This document shows positions 8,879-18,058 of a stretch of DNA of 64,000 nucleotides, piece after piece (position 1 is the first letter of the stretch; every line of letters starts with the position of its first letter). The notes under the pieces were generated by a model, which made no database searches, was not told the origin of the DNA, and saw only the letters and a program-made list of their open reading frames with translations. The DNA comes from Bog-105 sp965277435. GTDB lineage: Bacteria > Acidobacteriota > Terriglobia > Bryobacterales > Bryobacteraceae. Location: contig OZ255821.1 in the NCBI GenBank assembly GCA_965277435.1, forward strand, positions 5,828,001 through 5,892,000. Direction: 5' to 3'. The position numbers and the translations under genes were made by a program.

Positions 8879-9148
8879 ATGGCCCTGGCGGTTGAAGAGA
8901 AGTCACAGGTAATCGATAAGTATCGAGTTCATAAGTCGGACTCGGGTTCGCCAGAGGTACAGGTTGCGCTTCTGAGTACTCGCATTCTCCAGCTCACTGA
9001 GCATTTTAAAACGCATCAGAAAGATCATCACTCGCGGCGTGGTTTGCTGACGATGGTATCCAGGCGTCGCAAGCTGCTCAAGTATCTGAAGGATCGCAGT
9101 CCGGAACGCTACAAGATTCTGATTCAGAGTCTCGGCATTCGCCGCTAG
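8879..9148 (+). CDS. rpsO: Ribosomal protein S15
   Basis: 89 residues, the full family length. It contains the conserved S15 core with HFKTHQKDHHSRRGL and the C-terminal YLKDRSPERYKILIQSLGIR. S15 binds 16S rRNA early in assembly of the 30S platform. It is followed by pnp, the classical rpsO-pnp arrangement. Confidence 0.98.
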   Translation: MALAVEEKSQVIDKYRVHKSDSGSPEVQVALLSTRILQLTEHFKTHQKDHHSRRGLLTMVSRRRKLLKYLKDRSPERYKILIQSLGIRR

Positions 9149-9304
9149 TCATCGATCCCGAGCAGGCGCGTGGCTGGTAGACGCGCAACACTACTTTGGT
9201 AAGTAGTTCCCCCGCTTTTTGCTCTAAGTCCCCACTTAATCCCGAAGTTGATTCCGCATGTCCTTTCATAGAAGGAAGGCATGCAACGCATCGGGAAAAA
9301 ATAA

Positions 9305-11422
9305 ATGTCGCATACAGTTGAAATTGACCTGAACGGGTCGAAGATCTCACTCGAGACGGGTAAGATTGCAAAGCAGGCGGACGGCGCGGTGGTGGTCCGT
9401 TCGGGAGACTCCGTTGTTTTAGTTACGGCGTGTTCCGCCGGGAAGCCCAAGCCGGGCGCATCGTTCTTTCCGCTCACGGTGGATTACCGTGAGTACACCT
9501 ACGCCGCGGGCAAGTTTCCGGGCGGATTCATTAAGCGAGAAGGACGCCTCTCTGAGAAGGAGGTTTTGACCAGCCGCCTGATCGACCGTCCGATACGGCC
9601 GCTCTTTCCGGAAGGATATAGCCACGAAACGCAGATCATCGCGATGGTACTTTCGGCTGACCCGGAGTTCGATCCGAGCGTGCTGGCGATCGTGGGCGCC
9701 GGAGCTGCGCTGGCGATTTCGGATATTCCGTTTGAGCACGTGCTAGCAGGTGTGCGTGTTGGTATGGCGAACGGTGCCTATGTCGCGAACGCCACTTACG
9801 AGAAAACCAAAGATTCGAAGCTGAATATTGTAGTCGCGGGAACCGAGAACGGCATCGTGATGGTCGAAGCCGGATCACACGAAGCATCGGAGAGCGAAGT
9901 TGTCGGCGCGATTGAGTTCGGTCATGACTGCTGCAAGAAAATCGCGGCAGGTGTTCGCGACATGGTGAAAGCGGTCGGTAAACCGAAGCGACTGTTTACT
10001 TCGCCGGCGCTCAACCAGCCGGTCTTCGACAAGATATCGAGCTCATTGCGTGCCGAGTTGAGCGACGCGATGAATACGGAAAAGTATCCGAAAATCGAGA
10101 GCTACAACCGCATCGATCAGGCGAAGGCTAAGGCAGCAACGCTGTTTACCGAGGAAGCCGATGTGGCGGACGCCGGCAAGACCTTCGATCATTTGAAGGA
10201 GCGTATCTTTCGCGATGAGATGTTGAAGGACCACCGCCGTCCGGATGGCCGCGCCTTCGATCAAATTCGGAAAATTACCTGCGAAGTGGGTGTTTTGCCG
10301 CGGACGCATGGCTCGGCAATTTTTACACGTGGCGAAACGCAGGCGCTGGTCACGACGACGCTGGGCACCAAGGATGATGAGCAGCGGATTGAGATGTTCG
10401 ATCTCACCGAGACTTCGAAGCGCTTCATGCTTCACTACAACTTCCCTCCATTTAGTGTGGGCGAGGTTGGATTTATGCGTGGACCGGGGCGGCGTGAGAT
10501 CGGCCACGGCGCGCTGGCGGAACGGGCGCTAAGTCCGATGATTCCGGATGAGAAAGCGTTTCCCTACACGGTGCGGTTGGTCAGCGACATTCTGGAATCG
10601 AACGGTTCTAGCTCCATGGCCAGCGTCTGTGGCGGCACGCTGTCGCTGATGGATGCGGGCGTGGCGTTGATCAAACCTGTGGCGGGGATTGCCATGGGTC
10701 TGGTGCTCGAAGGCGAAGATTACGCGATTTTGACAGACATTGCGGGCGCTGAAGACCATTACGGCGACATGGATTTTAAGGTGGCGGGAACGCGCGAGGG
10801 AATTACGGCGCTCCAGATGGACATCAAAGTTCCTAATGTGACCACCAAGATCATGGCGGAGGCTTTGGAGCAGGCGCGCAGGGGCCGGCTGCATATTCTG
10901 GAAACGATGGTAGCGGCCATCGATAAACCTCGTGCTGAGCTATCGCAATATGCGCCGCGTATTTATACGACCAAGATCCCGACAGACAAAATTCGTGAAT
11001 TGATCGGGCCGGGCGGTAAGGTGATCAAGGGCATCATCGATCAAACCGGTGTGAAAATCGACGTCTCGGACGACGGCACGGTGAATATCTTTGCCTCAAG
11101 CGGTACGGCAGCAAACCGCGCGTTGCAAATGGTGAGCGATATCGCGGCGGTGGCGGAAGTGAACAAGACGTATCTGGGCAAAGTGGTTCGGATTGCCGAC
11201 TTCGGGGCCTTTGTCGAGATATTCCCGGGAACCGATGGCTTGCTGCATATCAGCGAGATTTCGGAGAGCCGGATTAAGAACGTGCGGGACGAGCTCAACG
11301 AGGGCGATCAGATCCTGGTGAAGGTGCTGGCGCTGGAAGGCAACAAGATCAAGCTCAGCCGCAAGGCGATCCTGAAGGAACAGCGGGAAAAGCTGAAGGT
11401 TGGGGCCGAGTCGAATAACTGA
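9305..11422 (+). CDS. pnp: Polyribonucleotide nucleotidyltransferase (PNPase)
   Basis: 705 residues, full length: two RNase PH-like domains (about 10-230 and 310-545) separated by an alpha-helical linker, a KH domain (GPGGKVIKGI, about 565) and a C-terminal S1 domain (YLGKVVRIADFGAFVEIF, about 620). It degrades RNA 3'-to-5' phosphorolytically in the cytoplasm. It follows rpsO after a 156-base spacer and ends before a strong terminator. Confidence 0.98.
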   Translation: MSHTVEIDLNGSKISLETGKIAKQADGAVVVRSGDSVVLVTACSAGKPKPGASFFPLTVDYREYTYAAGKFPGGFIKREGRLSEKEVLTSRLIDRPIRPLFPEGYSHETQIIAMVLSADPEFDPSVLAIVGAGAALAISDIPFEHVLAGVRVGMANGAYVANATYEKTKDSKLNIVVAGTENGIVMVEAGSHEASESEVVGAIEFGHDCCKKIAAGVRDMVKAVGKPKRLFTSPALNQPVFDKISSSLRAELSDAMNTEKYPKIESYNRIDQAKAKAATLFTEEADVADAGKTFDHLKERIFRDEMLKDHRRPDGRAFDQIRKITCEVGVLPRTHGSAIFTRGETQALVTTTLGTKDDEQRIEMFDLTETSKRFMLHYNFPPFSVGEVGFMRGPGRREIGHGALAERALSPMIPDEKAFPYTVRLVSDILESNGSSSMASVCGGTLSLMDAGVALIKPVAGIAMGLVLEGEDYAILTDIAGAEDHYGDMDFKVAGTREGITALQMDIKVPNVTTKIMAEALEQARRGRLHILETMVAAIDKPRAELSQYAPRIYTTKIPTDKIRELIGPGGKVIKGIIDQTGVKIDVSDDGTVNIFASSGTAANRALQMVSDIAAVAEVNKTYLGKVVRIADFGAFVEIFPGTDGLLHISEISESRIKNVRDELNEGDQILVKVLALEGNKIKLSRKAILKEQREKLKVGAESNN

Positions 11423-11442
11423 GTTGGCTGGGATTTTTATCG

Positions 11443-11478
11443 ATACCAGGGGAGTTTCGTCTCTCCCGGTATTTTTTT
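11443..11478 (+). terminator. Rho-independent terminator after pnp
   Basis: Stem ATACC...GGTAT extended by GGGGAG/CTCTCC pairing (one mismatch, one G-U) around a TTTCGT loop, followed immediately by seven T residues. It lies about 20 bases after the pnp stop codon. Confidence 0.88.
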
Positions 11479-11545
11479 GGTACTAAGATATTTCTTTTCG
11501 TTAATAAATCGCCTTGCCTCTCATCCATAAAGTGGAGCGAATGGC

Positions 11546-12073
11546 ATGATCGATCCCAAGCTAAATGAACTAACAGACAAAACCAAGGGTGGCGCAAAAG
11601 GGTTGGCTGAGGCCGATCCAGTGGCCGCAAGCGAAGCTGCGCGGGTGAGCAAGCCGCGGGCGGGCTTAAGTATTAATGACACGGTGGCGGCAGATGCCAA
11701 TCTGTCGGTCGGATCGCGGGGCGTAGACGTTTCAGGCACCCGGTCAGGAGCAGGCGCCGGGGCCGGTGGTACGCACCTAAGTCCGGCAGAAGCGGGTGAA
11801 TCACCTTCCGTCCAGATGCAGCCCGGTCCGAGCGGGTCTGGCACTACTCCGCTGGCGGATGGCGCTATCAAGCAAAGAAGTACGATGAGCGAGTCGTCTT
11901 CTCGCGCCGGCGAGATGGACGCATTGGATTATGACGAAGTGGCCAATCATGCTTACAACATGTGGCATGATCGCGGCCGTCCACACGGCTCAGCAGAAGA
12001 GGACTGGCACCAGGCCGAGCGGGAACTTCGAGAGAGGCGAGCGAAACAGCGGAGTTCGGCTGCTTCGGCTTGA
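11546..12073 (+). CDS. DUF2934 domain protein with long low-complexity N-terminus
   Basis: 175 residues. About residues 1-125 are rich in Gly, Ala and Ser with no recognisable fold. Residues about 130-165 (ANHAYNMWHDRGRPHGSAEE, then DWHQAERELRERR) match the short DUF2934 helix pair, a domain of unknown function common in Acidobacteriota and Proteobacteria. It lies after the pnp terminator and so is transcribed separately. A GTGGAG sequence about 10 bases upstream could serve as ribosome binding site. Confidence 0.82.
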   Translation: MIDPKLNELTDKTKGGAKGLAEADPVAASEAARVSKPRAGLSINDTVAADANLSVGSRGVDVSGTRSGAGAGAGGTHLSPAEAGESPSVQMQPGPSGSGTTPLADGAIKQRSTMSESSSRAGEMDALDYDEVANHAYNMWHDRGRPHGSAEEDWHQAERELRERRAKQRSSAASA

Positions 12074-12085
12074 GAAGAAGTAGAG

Positions 12086-12125
12086 GGATAACGGGTGTGC
12101 TTTGTTCACGGAACACCCGTTATCC
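12086..12125. terminator. Long hairpin between convergent genes, possible terminator
   Basis: Perfect 13-base inverted repeat (GGATAACGGGTGT with ACACCCGTTATCC) around a 14-base loop, starting 12 bases after the DUF2934 stop codon. There is no T-run, so intrinsic termination would be weak; it could instead protect the mRNA 3' end. Confidence 0.5.
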
Positions 12126-12291
12126 AGACTCGCTTGCTGACGTGCGGCTCGGAGAAAGCCACGACCGAATGATCGGGAGTTTCTTTGGTGAATGGGGCGG
12201 GCCGTTGTCCGTTTCTAAGAACCTTGCTCACAAGGGGCTCACGACGCGCACACAGGTCTACCGAAGTTTCTTCGTCCGATCGCGCAGGATC

Positions 12292-12316
12292 CCTCCACGA
12301 ATGGTGGAATAGCAGG
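12292..12316. repeat. REP-like hairpin element, copy 2
   Basis: 25-base stretch differing from the element at 5532-5556 at only four positions and sharing GAATGG and ATAGCAGG. Here the stem shifts register to TCCAC/GTGGA around GAATG. Confidence 0.5.
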
Positions 12317-12363
12317 TGAAGACGCCTAATGTCACTTACTTAAGTCTTAAGTATTGAGGAGCC

Positions 12364-12398
12364 CCGGCCTACCAGGCCGGAGCAGTTCGCGGAACTGC
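12364..12398. repeat. Two adjacent 7-bp hairpins
   Basis: CCGGCCT/AGGCCGG with an ACC loop (12364-12380), then GCAGTTC/GAACTGC with a GCG loop (12382-12398), separated by one base. It lies about 145 bases beyond the motB stop. It may be a repeat element or a transcript-end structure; no T-run follows on either strand. Confidence 0.45.
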
Positions 12399-12541
12399 CC
12401 CACTAAGAATCAGGAACGTCAATAAAGATTGGCCTTGCGCACGCCTCGGCTTCGGGTAGGGGAGATGCAGTTTTTGAGCGACTGTCGAGATAAGTCCCGC
12501 ACACATCGGTGACCTCAGATTGCGGCTTGTACTTGCTTTAT

Positions 12542-13246
12542 TTATTCACTCAGGATCACGATATCTACTCGCCGGTTACGGCTTCTGCCTTCCTCTGTCT
12601 GGTTTGATTCGCGGCTGCCGGTATCGGCGTAACCAACGATGGCCATGCGCTCGCGCACAACTCCGAATTGCGAATTGAGGATTTCTAGCATTGAAATGCT
12701 GCGCGCCGCGGACAACTCCCAGTTACTGCGAAAGCGCGCCGTCTGAATCGGAATTGAGTCAGTGTGCCCTTCCAGACGGAGCGGGTTTGGCAGATTATTT
12801 AGAACTGCAGCTACCTTGCCGATGATGGGTATTGCGGAACCGTTTATGGTGCTCTCGCCGCTAGGGAAAAAGGCAGCAGAATCCAAACTCACCACCAATC
12901 CGCGCTGTTCCAACCTGAGATCGACGCTCCCGTTTCGCAGTTCCTCGGCGAGTGTGGTTTTTAGGATTTCTAGCGAATCGCCTAGATTGGAATGGACTGG
13001 TGGGGGTGGCAACAAGGGCTTAATGGGGACTAGCGCTTGCGCCGGTTGCTTTGGCAGAGGTGCCGGTTTGCCGCCATCAAAGGCTCGGGCCATCGAGCGC
13101 GAAAGTAGCTTGGCGTGATTCTGGTCCGTTTGGCTGGCCGCAAAGAGAACGACGAACAGGGCAAAGAGTAGCGTGATGAAATCTGCGTAAGAAACAAACC
13201 ATCGATCGCTGCTGGGCAAGGGGTATCGCTTGACGGTGGATCTCAT
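12542..13246 (-). CDS. motB: MotB-like flagellar stator protein
   Basis: 234 residues: short cytoplasmic N-terminus, one membrane helix carrying the proton-pathway aspartate at 22 (in SYADFITLLF), a plug/linker region and a C-terminal OmpA-like peptidoglycan-binding domain (LEGHTDSIPI, about 160 onward, then SAARSISMLEIL). With MotA it forms the ion-driven stator around the flagellar motor. The start overlaps the upstream motA stop by 4 bases (ATGA). Confidence 0.92.
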   Translation of the reverse strand: MRSTVKRYPLPSSDRWFVSYADFITLLFALFVVLFAASQTDQNHAKLLSRSMARAFDGGKPAPLPKQPAQALVPIKPLLPPPPVHSNLGDSLEILKTTLAEELRNGSVDLRLEQRGLVVSLDSAAFFPSGESTINGSAIPIIGKVAAVLNNLPNPLRLEGHTDSIPIQTARFRSNWELSAARSISMLEILNSQFGVVRERMAIVGYADTGSRESNQTEEGRSRNRRVDIVILSE

Positions 13247-14085
13247 CCGGCAAGACCGCGCGCTGCCTTACTCTGGACCGGCGGGATGGAACGCCGCGTC
13301 TTAGCAGGAATGGACGTGTTTCGAGTCTGTTGGAAGGCTTCGAGTTTGCTCTCGATTAAGAAGGGGTGAAGCCCTTCGAGCATGGCCAAAATTCCTTCCA
13401 GCACCAGTTCCTTGTGTTGTATGAGAGCGGCGCTACGGGCCCGCAATTTGCTGGCAGCAGGCAGGAGAAACAGATTGGAGATCGACACACCGTAGATCGT
13501 GGCAACAAACGCCACGGCGATGCCATGGCCCACGGCTTCCATGTCGCCGAGATGCTTCATCACCTGAATCAATCCGAGCACTGCGCCAATGATTCCGATG
13601 GTGGGCGCATAACCGCCAGCACATTCGAACACTCTGGCTTCCGCATCGGACTGATTCTCAGCGCCCTGAATTTCCAATTGCATAATTTCGCGGACTGTCT
13701 TGCTGTCCGCACCATCCACCGCGAGTGTGAGCGCTTTCCGCAGGAATGGGTCAGGAAGGAGTTTCAGCTGCGATTCGAGCGATACGATTCCGCTCCGGCG
13801 TGCTTTCGTAGCCAGCGACAGGAGTTGCGTAATGGCGGCGTCAAGCGACACAGGCGGATGCCAGAAGATACTTCGAAATTGTTTGCTCGCGGCGAGGACC
13901 AGCGGAAAAGGGGTCGTGATCAGCACGGCGCCTGCTGTTCCACCGAGAACGATCAGTGCCGCCGTGAGTTGCAGGATGTCACTGAGTTTGCCGCCTTCGA
14001 GCAGCAAGCCGCCCGCCACGCAGGATGCGCCGACGAGCAACCCTGCAATGCTCGAGACGTCGAGGTCCCTTATGTGGAATTTCAC
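13243..14085 (-). CDS. motA: MotA-like flagellar stator protein
   Basis: Membrane stator subunit that pairs with the MotB overlapping its 3' end. From the GTG at 14085 it is about 280 residues: two N-terminal helices (SSIAGLLVGASCVAGGLLLE and ILQLTAALIVLGG), a cytoplasmic domain, and two later helices around GYAPTIGIIGAVLGLIQVM. MotA proteins normally begin just before the first helix, which favours 14085; an in-frame ATG at 14184 would add 33 residues unlike any MotA N-terminus. The longer form cannot be excluded. Confidence 0.88.
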   Translation of the reverse strand: MKFHIRDLDVSSIAGLLVGASCVAGGLLLEGGKLSDILQLTAALIVLGGTAGAVLITTPFPLVLAASKQFRSIFWHPPVSLDAAITQLLSLATKARRSGIVSLESQLKLLPDPFLRKALTLAVDGADSKTVREIMQLEIQGAENQSDAEARVFECAGGYAPTIGIIGAVLGLIQVMKHLGDMEAVGHGIAVAFVATIYGVSISNLFLLPAASKLRARSAALIQHKELVLEGILAMLEGLHPFLIESKLEAFQQTRNTSIPAKTRRSIPPVQSKAARGLAG

Positions 14086-14222
14086 GGCCGGTGGAGAGTG
14101 CTCCGGCCTACGGAGGAATGTCGAGGAGAAATCATGAGCGTACGCGGACTGCCTTTCCGAAGGGTTTACAGATAGTGTCCGCATCGGCCGCGTTTATTCT
14201 CAAGACCTGATGCGCGCAGACC

Positions 14223-15533
14223 CTAATTCTTAGGAAGGTGAATTTCAAATTTTGTGCCGCGCATCCGCTCGCTCCATACGTTGACCCGGCCGCCATGCTC
14301 GTCGATGATCTTCGCGACTAATGCCAGGCCCAATCCCACGCCTTTCGGCTTAGTCGTAAAGAAGGGATTGAAAATGTTTTCTAAATGCTCCGGCAAAATG
14401 CCTTCTCCGTGATCCATAATCAGGATCGTGACCTCGTGAGAATTCACGTGCGTCCGCATCTCCACATCTTTCCCAGCGGCGCTCGCCTGGATGCCGTTCT
14501 GCAAAAGATTCGAGAGCGCCAGCCGCAATAAGTCGCGGTCAAACCGGAATCGAAGCGGGTCCGCGCTCCTCACCACCACCGTCACTCCCGCCGCCCTGGC
14601 GAGTTCCTCCTGCTCCCGGACCACCTGCTGCAGCACATCGCTCAAGTCCGCTTCCGCCGGATGAATCTCGAGCGGCCTGGCAAAATCCAGAAAACTCGAT
14701 ACCAGCCCGTTCATCCGGTCTACTTCACTACGGATGTAGCCGGCCATCTCATCCATCAGCTCCGGTTTGCCTTTAGCGGACGGCTTGCTTAACATCTCCG
14801 CCGAAGCGCGGATCGTGCCCAGTGGATTGCGCAGCTCATGAGCCAGACCAGCCGTTAGTTGTCCTAGCGCCGCCAAGCGCTCGCTTCGCCGCAAAGACGC
14901 CTGCACTTCCTGCAGATCGGCATTCGCTTTGGCCAGATCAACGACTGCCGCCTGGGTACGCTGCATCTCTTCTCTCTTCGCTCGGGCCTGCTGGTAGACG
15001 AGGAAGCCTACGATGGCATAAAAGGCGGCGTGCAGGCTCATCACGCTGATGTAATCGGGCGGCAACTCAGCGCGAGTTGCTTCGCTGATGAATATCGGCA
15101 GCAGAAACGAGAAGTAGCCTCCGCAGGCAATCGCCGTGACTAGAATCACTCCGGGCAGCTCGAACAATGTGGCAGCCGATACTACTGGAATCAGAAACAC
15201 CGAATAGTAAAAGCTTTGAATGCCGTGTGTCCAGCCCACCAGCAGATAACTGAGTACCAGCTTCAAAGCGACCGCCGCAATCTGTCCACGCTGTGAAGAG
15301 AAGAGTGTCAACCGGGGCTCGACGATCTGAAACGCTCCGATGATGACCACCAGAATGGTGTAGTTGTAATTCGTTTCCGGGATCGTCTCGATCAACACCG
15401 CCACGAATAACAACCAAGCAAAATCCTGCGCCTGGAATCGCCATAGGCGCGGCCACACGCGGGGCTCGCGTTTCACTACTTGCAGTGCCTTAGTTGTATT
15501 CGTCATTTCTGTATTCACAGCGGCCCATTTCAT
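14223..15533 (-). CDS. Membrane sensor histidine kinase
   Basis: 436 residues: five to six hydrophobic segments (about 38-185) forming a membrane sensor, a short coiled coil, a HisKA domain with the phospho-acceptor His232 in AGLAHELRNPLG, and a HATPase domain with N box (RLALSNLLQNGIQAS), D box (DHGEGI) and G box (GVGLGLALVAKI). No response regulator lies beside it, so its partner is unknown. A start at 15506 (MTNTTKA) is also possible. It is divergent from the S1 protein with only about 50 bases between them. Confidence 0.92.
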   Translation of the reverse strand: MKWAAVNTEMTNTTKALQVVKREPRVWPRLWRFQAQDFAWLLFVAVLIETIPETNYNYTILVVIIGAFQIVEPRLTLFSSQRGQIAAVALKLVLSYLLVGWTHGIQSFYYSVFLIPVVSAATLFELPGVILVTAIACGGYFSFLLPIFISEATRAELPPDYISVMSLHAAFYAIVGFLVYQQARAKREEMQRTQAAVVDLAKANADLQEVQASLRRSERLAALGQLTAGLAHELRNPLGTIRASAEMLSKPSAKGKPELMDEMAGYIRSEVDRMNGLVSSFLDFARPLEIHPAEADLSDVLQQVVREQEELARAAGVTVVVRSADPLRFRFDRDLLRLALSNLLQNGIQASAAGKDVEMRTHVNSHEVTILIMDHGEGILPEHLENIFNPFFTTKPKGVGLGLALVAKIIDEHGGRVNVWSERMRGTKFEIHLPKN

Positions 15534-15583
15534 CTTCTTCCCAACAACAAGTGCTATGCCAGAATAAGGGGATTCCCGCAGTC

Positions 15584-17281
15584 ATGAGTAACCAAGAGTT
15601 TGATCCTTCTCTTCCCATTGAAGAAACCTCTTCCGCGGAGGAGACGAGCTTTGGCGACATCCTTTCCAGTTTCGAGTCACAACATCCTGACGCGGCTAGT
15701 GGCCAAACCGTTATCGGCGCCATCGTATCGGTGAGCGCTGCCGGGATTTACGTCGACATCGGCAGGAAAACCGAGGGCGTACTGGCGCTTGCCAAGTGGC
15801 TCGAGACTCAGGAAGGCGATCCGCAGCCCGGGTCCCAGATCACGGTCAACATCGGGCCGCGCAATGAAGAGGGATATTACGAGCTGTCCACGCTCAAAGT
15901 CGAGCGCCCGAAAGACTGGAGCGCTTTGCAGACTGCCTTTGCCGAAAAACAGAATATCGCGGGTATGGTCGCTGAGCTGGTCAAAGGCGGCTTTCGCGTC
16001 GATATCGGCATCCGCGCATTCATGCCCGCCTCGCGCAGCGGCGTTCGTGAAATGAGCGAAATGGGGAATCTCGTTGGCCAGGAGATCCAGTGCCGCATCA
16101 CCAAGCTCGACGTCGATAAAGAAGATGTGGTGGTAGACCGGCGTGTCGTGCTCGAAGAAGAGCAATCGAAACGCCGCCAGCAGGCCTTCTCCGAACTGGC
16201 TGAAGGGTCGGTGGTGCGGGGCCGTGTGCGCAGCATTATGGATTTCGGGGCTTTCGTCGATCTAGGTGGGGTGGACGGCCTCCTGCACGTGACCGACATG
16301 GCGTTCCATCGCGTGGCGAAAGCCGGCGATGTGGTTAAAGCCGGCGACGAACTCGAGGTGAAAATCCTTAAAATCGATCCTGCCACCAGGAAAGTTTCGC
16401 TTGGTCTGAAACAGCTGCAGGAGGATCCGTGGAGCCTGGCCGCGCGTACCTTCCATGTGGGCGACCGGGTAGCGGGGAATGTCTCGCGTCTGGCCGACTT
16501 CGGTGCTTTCGTGGAGCTCCTGCCCGGGGTCGATGGCCTGATTCATATTTCCGAACTGTCCTGGGATAAACGGGTGCGGAAACCTGGTGATCTACTCAAG
16601 GTGGGGGAGCGGGTGGAAGCCGTCATTCTCCAGGTCAATCCAGCCGAACGGCGCATCGGTCTCGGCTATAAGCAGGCGCTCGGCGATCCCTGGGATAAGG
16701 TCAGCGAAAAATATCCGGTCGGGTCGAACGTGGAAGGGCCAGTTTCGAACCTCACTCAGTTTGGCGCATTTATCGAGCTAGGCGACGGGATCGAGGGAAT
16801 GATTCATATCTCCGATATCACGAACGAAAGGCGGCTCGACCATCCGAAAGACAAACTGGCCAAAAATCAAACGGTGCGAGCGGTAGTTCTGGAGGTGGAT
16901 CGGGAAAAGCGCCGTCTGCGGCTTGGCATGAAGCAGCTTGAGCCGACGACGGTCGATCATTACATCTCGGAGCACCAGGCGGGGGAGACGGTCAGCGGGC
17001 GTTTAGTCGAAATCCGCGGCGACCGCGCCCGGGTTGAGCTGGGCGAAGGCGTGATCGCTAATTGCCGCTGGAAACAGGCCGAAGAAACTCCGAAGATCGC
17101 TGCTAAGTCTGCCGCTTCCGACGTCAGCTCTTTGAGCGCCATGCTCGCCCAGCGGTGGAAACAAGGCACGGGCGAAGTCGAAAATACGAAGCCAAGCGCC
17201 CGCCCTGGTGAGGTTCGCTCCTTCCGCATCGCCAGCCTGGATGCGTCTAAACGCTTGATTGAGCTTGAGTTAGCGAGTTAG
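15584..17281 (+). CDS. S1 RNA-binding-domain protein with six repeats (RpsA-like)
   Basis: 565 residues with an acidic N-terminus and six S1-type OB folds: about 45-115, 125-195, 210-280 (SIMDFGAFVDLGGVDGLLHV), 295-365 (LADFGAFVELLPGVDGLIHI), 380-450 (LTQFGAFIELGDGIEGMIHI), and a divergent sixth near 465-525. The number and order match ribosomal protein S1, which binds mRNA on the 30S subunit. The ATG at 15584, preceded by AAGGGGA, fits better than the upstream in-frame ATG at 15494. Whether this is the housekeeping S1 or a paralogue cannot be told from the window. Confidence 0.9.
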   Translation: MSNQEFDPSLPIEETSSAEETSFGDILSSFESQHPDAASGQTVIGAIVSVSAAGIYVDIGRKTEGVLALAKWLETQEGDPQPGSQITVNIGPRNEEGYYELSTLKVERPKDWSALQTAFAEKQNIAGMVAELVKGGFRVDIGIRAFMPASRSGVREMSEMGNLVGQEIQCRITKLDVDKEDVVVDRRVVLEEEQSKRRQQAFSELAEGSVVRGRVRSIMDFGAFVDLGGVDGLLHVTDMAFHRVAKAGDVVKAGDELEVKILKIDPATRKVSLGLKQLQEDPWSLAARTFHVGDRVAGNVSRLADFGAFVELLPGVDGLIHISELSWDKRVRKPGDLLKVGERVEAVILQVNPAERRIGLGYKQALGDPWDKVSEKYPVGSNVEGPVSNLTQFGAFIELGDGIEGMIHISDITNERRLDHPKDKLAKNQTVRAVVLEVDREKRRLRLGMKQLEPTTVDHYISEHQAGETVSGRLVEIRGDRARVELGEGVIANCRWKQAEETPKIAAKSAASDVSSLSAMLAQRWKQGTGEVENTKPSARPGEVRSFRIASLDASKRLIELELAS

Positions 17282-17373
17282 GCGGAGGGCAGGCTTGAGT
17301 CCAGTGGCAGTTAGTTTTCGGGACTTGAACATCGCGTCATTGCGGTTACCCGGGGCAGAGCACCACTACAGTG

Positions 17374-17391
17374 ACAGGCGAAAACGCCTGT
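17374..17391. repeat. Perfect 7-bp hairpin upstream of ECF sigma gene
   Basis: ACAGGCG AAAA CGCCTGT, a perfect inverted repeat with a four-base loop, in the 150-base gap between the S1 gene and the sigma factor. Without a T-run it may be a repeat element rather than a terminator. Confidence 0.45.
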
Positions 17392-17431
17392 TCCACAAGA
17401 CCAAACTGATGGTTGTACGTCCATAAATGCG

Positions 17432-18058
17432 GTGGATATCCGAGCCGAAGCAATTGGAACTTTAGCCGTGGGCGCCGCGACGGAGCGAACCGACGAGCGA
17501 TCTCTGATCCGTGCCGCGCAGCGCGGCGATGCAGCCGCGTTCGAGCAACTCGTCCGGTCGTACGATTCGAACGTCCTGCGGATGGCTAATAACCTCCTCC
17601 ACTCGGAAGAGGACGCACGAGACATCTATCAGGAAGCCTTTCTGCGGGTGTATCGCAAACTGCCGGATTTTCGTTTCGATTGCGCGTTCTCCACGTGGCT
17701 GTACCGGATCGTGGCCAACCTCTGCCTGGATCAACTGCGTAAGCGCAAAGTCCGCAAAGAAGAATCTGCCGCCATCGAAACAGCCTCGGGCGAAGTGGAC
17801 CGTCTACAATTCATTGCTGAGCAGCGGGCCGATGTCGACCCGCAGCGCCAATTGATGAGTGCGGAGGTCAAGAGCCGGATTCAGGAAGTTTTGGGATCCA
17901 TTACGCCGCGCGAACGGCTGGTATTTGAGATGCGCCATTACCAGGGAATGCGTTTGCGGGCGATCGGTGAGTCTCTCGGTATCACGGAAGAAGCGGCCAA
18001 AAATTGTCTGTTCCGCGCTACCCAGAAGATGCGCGCCGCGTTAGGTGATTTTGTATGA
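17432..18058 (+). CDS. ECF-family RNA polymerase sigma factor
   Basis: 208 residues with sigma region 2 (about 25-100; DARDIYQEAFLRVYRKLPDF, then FSTWLYRIVANLCLDQLRKR) and region 4 (about 145-205; LGSITPRERLVFEMRHYQGM, then IGESLGITEEAAKNCLFRA). It directs RNA polymerase to stress-response promoters. The start is a GTG. Its stop overlaps the next gene by 4 bases, and that gene encodes its likely anti-sigma factor. Confidence 0.94.
   Translation: MDIRAEAIGTLAVGAATERTDERSLIRAAQRGDAAAFEQLVRSYDSNVLRMANNLLHSEEDARDIYQEAFLRVYRKLPDFRFDCAFSTWLYRIVANLCLDQLRKRKVRKEESAAIETASGEVDRLQFIAEQRADVDPQRQLMSAEVKSRIQEVLGSITPRERLVFEMRHYQGMRLRAIGESLGITEEAAKNCLFRATQKMRAALGDFV

Larger units (their letters stand above)
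12074..12541. other. 468-base intergenic region with several hairpins and no convincing gene
   Basis: Lies between the convergent DUF2934 gene and motB. It holds a long hairpin (12086-12125), a second copy of the REP-like repeat (12292-12316) and a pair of adjacent small hairpins (12364-12398). An 80-codon open frame at 12070-12312 crosses these hairpins and has no recognisable protein features, so it is not called. Confidence 0.6.

Noticed and set aside
12070..12312. 80-codon plus-strand frame after the DUF2934 gene
   Set aside because: It spans a long hairpin and a REP-like repeat and has no protein-like features.
13366..14175. About 270-codon open frame antisense to motA
   Set aside because: It covers the motA gene on the other strand, and the protein looks random.
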